This document shows positions 59,401-64,000 of a stretch of DNA of 64,000 nucleotides, piece by piece. Each line of letters begins with the position of its first letter. Position 1 is the first letter of the stretch. The translations under genes and the position numbers were made by a program. The notes under the pieces are model-generated. The model was not told the DNA's origin and made no database searches. It saw only the letters and a program-made list of their open reading frames with translations. The stretch lies in assembly GCA_002900995.3 (NCBI GenBank), contig CM035313.1, positions 2,604,001 to 2,668,000 of the forward strand, written 5' to 3'. This DNA is from Ganoderma boninense. Lineage: Eukaryota > Basidiomycota > Agaricomycetes > Polyporales > Polyporaceae.

Positions 59401-60510
59401 CGATGCCATGATGTGGTCGCCGCTCTCCACGGACCGTGTCGTTGGAGCCCAACGAAACCTTCCACAACGCCACAAATACAGATACGAGTCACGGCATAAA
59501 TGGCTGTCAAGCAGCTGACGAGGTCTCCGAAAGGCATCGGGCTGAAAGTTATGGATGCGTATCGCTGTACCAGGTCTAACTAAGAGTTGACCAGAGTGTC
59601 ATTACGATTGCTGGCCTCATTCCGTCATTCATAAATTACTCAATGCATAAGGGATTATAAGTGGCAATGTCCACTTCGACTATCCCTACGGTCCAGGTCA
59701 CCCACAAATGACAGCCGTCAACACACTCGAGGTCGGCGGCCCGAGGGAGCGGAATAAAATGGGCGGGGATCGCACCGCCCGAATGGGGTGGTGGGATGAA
59801 GTTAACGTAAAAGAAGAAATGCTCACTTCTCGAGGGAGGAATCGAGCTCGTTTAGGCCAGTACGAACCGACCCCAATGATCCTTCGAGGTCTGAGACTCC
59901 GGCGGCCTGCACGAGGAGGTCCTCATGATGCGTGGTAACCTATCCATGTCAAAGTGCGCGTCAATGGCCGTCAAAAAACCCAGAAGAGGAAATTGAGCGA
60001 GGGTATATTGGGAAATGAACTCGCATGTGCGACCGCCTTTGCCTTGAAGAGTGGCCGCATACACCGAGAACCCCCGGAGCTGAGAGTCTGGAGCAGTCTC
60101 CGGGCAGGGAGATTCCTCTGAGGTATGACAATGCCATCCTACACGAGTATGCTTATATCTCCTCTTTGATGGTCATGGGACTACGTGTATTCCGGCCGCT
60201 GTGCTATTGCGTGTTCTCCGTGACGGTGCTTAATGGTGCATGAGCACTCACCACGCTCTTCAGCTGCTTTTCCACGTCGTCCAAACTAAAGGTCAACTTC
60301 GAGATAGCTACGGAGACGTCCTCGCTAGCCGGGGCTAAACCTGTGGCCTTCAGAGGCTTGTTCTTCCCGGGCTGTGAAGGGTACGGCTCTCCAGCTAGAA
60401 CAGCGTTTGCGTAGTCATTGGGGTCAAAATCCGGGAGTGCAAAGACAGCATAGTCTACAGAAACATAAGCCACGGAGCAGCGTGTATTGCACGAGAGACA
60501 GACCAGACAT
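56456..60510 (-). CDS. COG5: COG complex subunit 5
   Basis: Component of the conserved oligomeric Golgi tether needed for retrograde transport and glycosylation-enzyme recycling. The N-terminal region reads DYAVFALPDFDPNDYANAVL, KLTFSLDDVEKQLKSVVSAH, then HEDLLVQAAGVSDLEGSLGS and VRIRVPYQSLQKHVSKL-type blocks with LRRTSRFVILARRLELQLAE, the classic Cog5 signature. The middle carries SMLDSLESLIEEMSDC-like helices and ALSNFESLYLSRSSNRLNEA. The C-terminus is FAIRTFVLHASIAKPLGESG, LPPLIVLHHILVRSPITLPH and ARTVLDNAQKKAGP. It has many short introns. The first coding exon appears to be only ATGTCTG (60504-60510), joined over a 49-nt intron with a GTCTGT donor to ACTATGCTGTC, giving MSDYAVFALPDFD. Family assignment is firm; exon 1 is a good but unproven model. 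Confidence 0.88.
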
Positions 60511-61174
60511 TTGAACAGCTCGTGGACATCGCCAGCGGTCGAGGACAGAAGCAACGAGAGCTGCGGCCCAGGCCCCGGGGCCGCGCTGAGCGGTGCTGTG
60601 GGCGGAGCGCCGGCGGGATCTTATCTTATCTTGTCACGCTGTGTGACTTGCCTTGCTCAGCGTCCACTGCAGGCCAACCGCAGATCGCGTCTTTCTTCCA
60701 CGCCACCACCTTCCACTGACACTGGCTCCTACCCCAGGCCTCATGGTCAACCAAGTATCCGCTTTGTGTCCCCTCCTGGCTGACAGGCAAAGGTACTGCA
60801 ATACATTTCGCGCCTTTTTCAGCGTCCTAGGTACGGCTTAGATATCCGCCGGGTAAGGCTCCGATTGAGTTACCGCTCTGCTGGCGTAGGGTGACTCGCC
60901 CCAGACCATTGCAACGGTTCCAACTCAGCTGGCGAAGATCACCGGTGCGAGGCTCCCGTTGCTCTGTGGACAAGGAAGAGGGACTGCGCTGACAACAAAC
61001 GGGTCGAGTCGCGTGACGTCACATCGCGACTATAAGATGAGAGATTTCAGGCAGATGACTTGCTCTAGTCCTTTCTCGTCCACCACTTCCTCTTGACTCT
61101 CACACCTCCCCCGCGGTCTTCGTCCTCGACTCCCACTCGGATTCTCCCTCTGCGATCTCCCCTGACGGCAGTGC
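60511..61174. promoter_or_regulatory. Divergent promoter, COG5 and CipC-like gene
   Basis: A 664-nt spacer. A TATAAGA box at 61031-61037 lies 138 nt before the CipC-like start, followed by a CT-rich leader. The COG5 side has no clear TATA. No other gene was seen. Confidence 0.5.
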
Positions 61175-62896
61175 ATGGCCTACAACTACTACCAAACACA
61201 AGTTCCCGGCTGGGGGACCACTCAGGTACACGCCCCTTCGTCCTGTCTTTCATATCACACTCATTCTTATACTCCCTTCAGTTCCAGTTCGGCGCACCGC
61301 CAGTGCCCACTTTCCATCCTCAACCCTCTTGTGCGTCTCTGCCTTCTCTCTATGCGCATTATCTTTTCCGACCTCGAAGACGATACAGGGAGAGGTTATG
61401 ACTTCTACAACGCCCATGCCGCCAGCCCAGATCCGTGAGTGTTCTATCAGCTGATCAGCCTTCCATCCTCTCACCAAGATCTTCGATCGTGTCTTCCAGC
61501 GGTCTCTTTGAATCCATAATGGGCCGCCTCCGCGACGTCCTTGGACTAGGCATCAGCCACTCCGACGCACGACATTGGCATAAGAAGGTCTACAGCGGCA
61601 TGGTAAGTCGTTTGTCCCACTCATCCTCCTGCTTTCCTCCTGGCGGACCCCGAACATGTGCAGTTCATAAAAGTGCTGACTATGACGCGCTTCTCCGCTT
61701 TGCGCTACAGGTGCCTTTATCACAGCTTCTTCCGGCAGATATTGGTGCCGCAGCCGCATACGAAGCCTACCGCACGTGGAAATACAACTCCTTCCTCTAC
61801 GAGCCGCTGAGCGCAGATCGTGAAAGACAACGTGAGGGTTTGATTGGCATGGCGATCGCTGAAAGTATGACACGTGTTTTCAACCATCCGATCTGGTCCT
61901 GACCTGTTCTTCCCCGCCATCTTAGCGCAGCGTCTGTGGCAGTACTCTGGGAGGGCACACGACGCATACGGCTTGAGGGCTGCATGCGAAGCCGCTGCAG
62001 CAGCGGGTTCTTCTCTCGCTGATCGAGTGGGTGGCTTCTGACCGGTTGTAGGGTGTGCCCCCGGCACTGACCTGACTCTCTTTCAGCTCTTCAGTAGCTA
62101 TGGAAGCAATGGCCTTGGACGTAGCCCGTCTTTCTCCTCCGCCAGCGACGCTTATGCCTATGACGATGGATACAACCGTCATGGACGCCGCAGCCGCCAC
62201 AACTCCTTCAACAATGCCACCGTTGTCCGCGTTGGGGGAGCATCACCGAGTCTTGGCAACGCCGTACCAGCCTATGTAAGCAGTGTACCAGGTGCGGTTC
62301 CCATGCCCATCCCGGGACAGCCGATCGGCGCACAATACGCTATGGGTACCCCAGGGTCCTATGGCACCTACGGCACGCCTTATGCTGTGTCGGCGCAGGC
62401 CGCCCTCCCTGGATCCTACACATACGGCTCCGGCCTGTCAGGTCGTGTGTCCCCCAGCCCGTACGGAGCACCACAGGTTGCAGCAGCAGCACCCTACACG
62501 TACAACGGCATGCCTGTTGGCGGTGGCTTCGCTCCCTCTGCGAGCTCTTATCCAGGGGCCCAGTCCGGCGGATACGTCCTCCAGAATGGGCAGCCTGTCC
62601 CGCCTGGATCGACCGTAGTCATCACCAAGACACGGTCCCGCCGACACTCGAGCGCGAGTAGGCACCATCACCATCACTCGGGCGGCGACTACGGCGACTA
62701 TGACTACACGCGCGACTTTGAGCGGGAGCGGGAGCGAGCAGATCGCGAGCGGCACGAGCGCGACAGGCTCCGGTGGGAGCAGGAGGAACAGCGCCAGCAG
62801 TATGGCATGGATGAGTATGGCAGGTATGGGCGTGTTGGGGGGAGCTACGATGCGGCGATGCCTGGCGCTGGGTACGGTTATGGTGGCCGTTACTGA
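61175..62896 (+). CDS. CipC/DUF3759-like protein with low-complexity tail
   Basis: Exons join MAYNYYQTQVPGWGTTQ to FQFGAPPVPTFHPQPSY, DTGRGYDFYNAHAASPDP, GLFESIMGRLRDVLGLGISH, and a core VPLSQLLPADIGAAAAYEAY, then REGLIGMAIAEAQRLWQYSG and DAYGLRAACEAAAAAGSSL. The core resembles the CipC (concanamycin-induced protein C, DUF3759) pattern of GAAAYEA followed by a short helix repeat, often stress- or antibiotic-induced in fungi; this assignment is tentative. The second half is a Gly/Ser/Tyr/Pro-rich tail (SPGSYGTYGTPYAVSAQAAL-type), a SVVITKTRSRRHSS-like basic patch, then SRHHHHHSGGDYGDYDYTRD. A charged RERERADRERHERDRLRWEQ helix precedes the end GAGYGYGGRY. No signal peptide. Function is unknown; an RNA-binding or condensate-type tail is possible. 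Confidence 0.6.
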
Positions 62897-63694
62897 CCAT
62901 GAGGAGGCGCAATCCGACTTGCGACGAGGGTGCGTTTGCGTTTGGATGATTGAGATTCAACACATATACCATCTAGGGCTTACATGCGACACTAACCTGC
63001 CGACGAGGACCCCAACATGGACTAGACTTTATGAAATTTACTATCAAGGCTCATGGCAGTTATTTCTGCGGTTTTTACTTCGTTATCCAGGCTGATCGGG
63101 ATTGTTATGCTGTCCTTGCTTCAAGTGCGTGCTCCATCAAGTATTGTATTTTCGTGTTGTGTTTGTACTTCATGTTGTGCCGGCTTCACCTCTCCTACAT
63201 ATCTATACATGTGCTTTGTTCGCTGTACTGTATAATGCAATTTATCTTATTCCAACAGCTGTGATGTCCTGCTCGTCTGATTTCGTTTTATCATGAAATT
63301 CACAGTACTCGTTGTTTCCGCGTGTTGGGGCGACCGCACAGCAGTCCGCGGCGCTGGGTTCTGTTTCCCAGGACTTCGGGTCAATTGGCTGCCTCGTTCC
63401 GCCTCCCAATCAACTTAGCGAGCTTGTTTGGTGAGACACTCCTGTGTCCCCTCGAGGTTAGCCGTGCTGCTGACAAATCACCTGATAAGGGAAATCCTCC
63501 TGAACGGCTGTGAGCGAACCTTGGCATCCGACACCACTCGCAAGTAAACTTGATCGGCCACTGCTCCTTATTGCGTCACAGGCTCGTATAAATGCCCGGT
63601 TGTAACGCAATGGGTCCTCACAGACATCGCATTCCTACCCTCCCCTGTCGACGTTTCGAGTCGATTCCAAAGTCCTTTCCCCGTTACTTAAAAG
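62897..63694. promoter_or_regulatory. CipC-like 3' region and reductase promoter
   Basis: The left part is T-rich 3' sequence (63030-63260). The right part holds a TATAAAT box at 63587-63593, 102 nt before the reductase ATG. No gene was recognised between. Confidence 0.55.
63587..63593 (+). promoter_or_regulatory. TATA box of aldo/keto reductase gene
   Basis: TATAAAT, 102 nt upstream of the ATG at 63695 and followed by a CT-rich leader, matching the usual layout of a regulated fungal promoter. Confidence 0.6.
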
Positions 63695-64000
63695 ATGGTC
63701 AAGACAATGAAGCTCGGTTCCACCGATGTAACCATCGGTAGAGTTGCCGTATGTAGACACACCATCATAGGAAATCATGCACCAATGGTATTATCTTTTC
63801 TAGCATGGGCTTATGATGATGACGTGCGTTCCGACGCAGCCTGATGTCTCTGGATCGTGTATTATATGGCCTAACGCGCTCACTCTCTAGGTGGAGAGAC
63901 CCGAACTTCCCTCTCCCTGATGAGGAAGCTTTCGCGACCATCAAGGCTGGTATTGACGCCATGCCCGCTGGCGTGAAGATGATGTTAAACAGCGGTGAGC
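63695..64000 (+). CDS. Aldo/keto reductase (pyridoxal reductase-like), partial
   Basis: The N-terminus MVKTMKLGSTDVTIGRVA joins after a short intron to the second exon HGLMMMT and then to WRDPNFPLPDEEAFATIKAG, the typical opening of aldo/keto reductases of the pyridoxal reductase / YakC type. GIDAMPAGVKMMLNSGE leads towards the NADPH-binding barrel. The gene is cut by the window edge, so the catalytic Asp-Tyr-Lys-His tetrad cannot be checked. It is probably a cytosolic NADPH-dependent reductase of aldehydes or pyridoxal; the substrate is uncertain. Confidence 0.8.

Overview
The window is nuclear DNA of a filamentous basidiomycete, most likely an Agaricomycete (mushroom or polypore group). The evidence is dense genes on both strands, many introns of about 50-70 nt with GT..AG ends and CTNAY-like branch points, and typical agaricomycete families: an F-box-like protein, tandem MYND proteins, a sedolisin, a PL14-like lyase and a class 3 lipase relic. 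No bacterial operon, CRISPR, phage or rRNA signal was seen, and no convincing tRNA.

Layout. 0-20 kb: RPB3 (+), an EF-hand mechanosensitive channel (-), the Qa-SNARE TLG2 with a 1.07 kb first intron (-), a tiny Cys-rich gene with a 12-nt exon (+), the Fe-S assembly factor NAR1 (+) and a long disordered orphan (-). 20-32 kb: an F-box-like gene (-) divergent from a vacuolar-type amino acid transporter (+), ERG8 (-), an orphan membrane/coiled-coil protein (-) and a secreted, probably GPI-anchored PL14-like lyase (-). 32-42 kb is an accessory stretch: two tandem MYND paralogues (-), a foldback MITE flanked by TA, a secreted sedolisin (-) and a decayed lipase (-). 42-64 kb: a four-span membrane protein with a long disordered tail (-), a MAM3/CNNM-type protein (+), a PDK1/Pkh-type kinase (+), ILV6 (+), COG5 (-), a CipC/DUF3759-like protein (+) and the start of an aldo/keto reductase (+, cut by the window edge).

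Most genes are unlinked housekeeping functions: transcription, Golgi/endosome trafficking (TLG2, COG5), Fe-S assembly, mevalonate pathway, branched-chain amino acids and ion or amino acid transport. There is no evidence of a metabolic cluster. The most unusual signals are the Gly/Trp-rich (WG/GW) tail on RPB3, the Cys-rich microexon gene, the TA-flanked foldback element, the low-complexity insertion inside the CBS pair of the MAM3-like protein, and the tandem MYND pair. All exon joins were made by eye from splice consensus, reading-frame continuity and family conservation.
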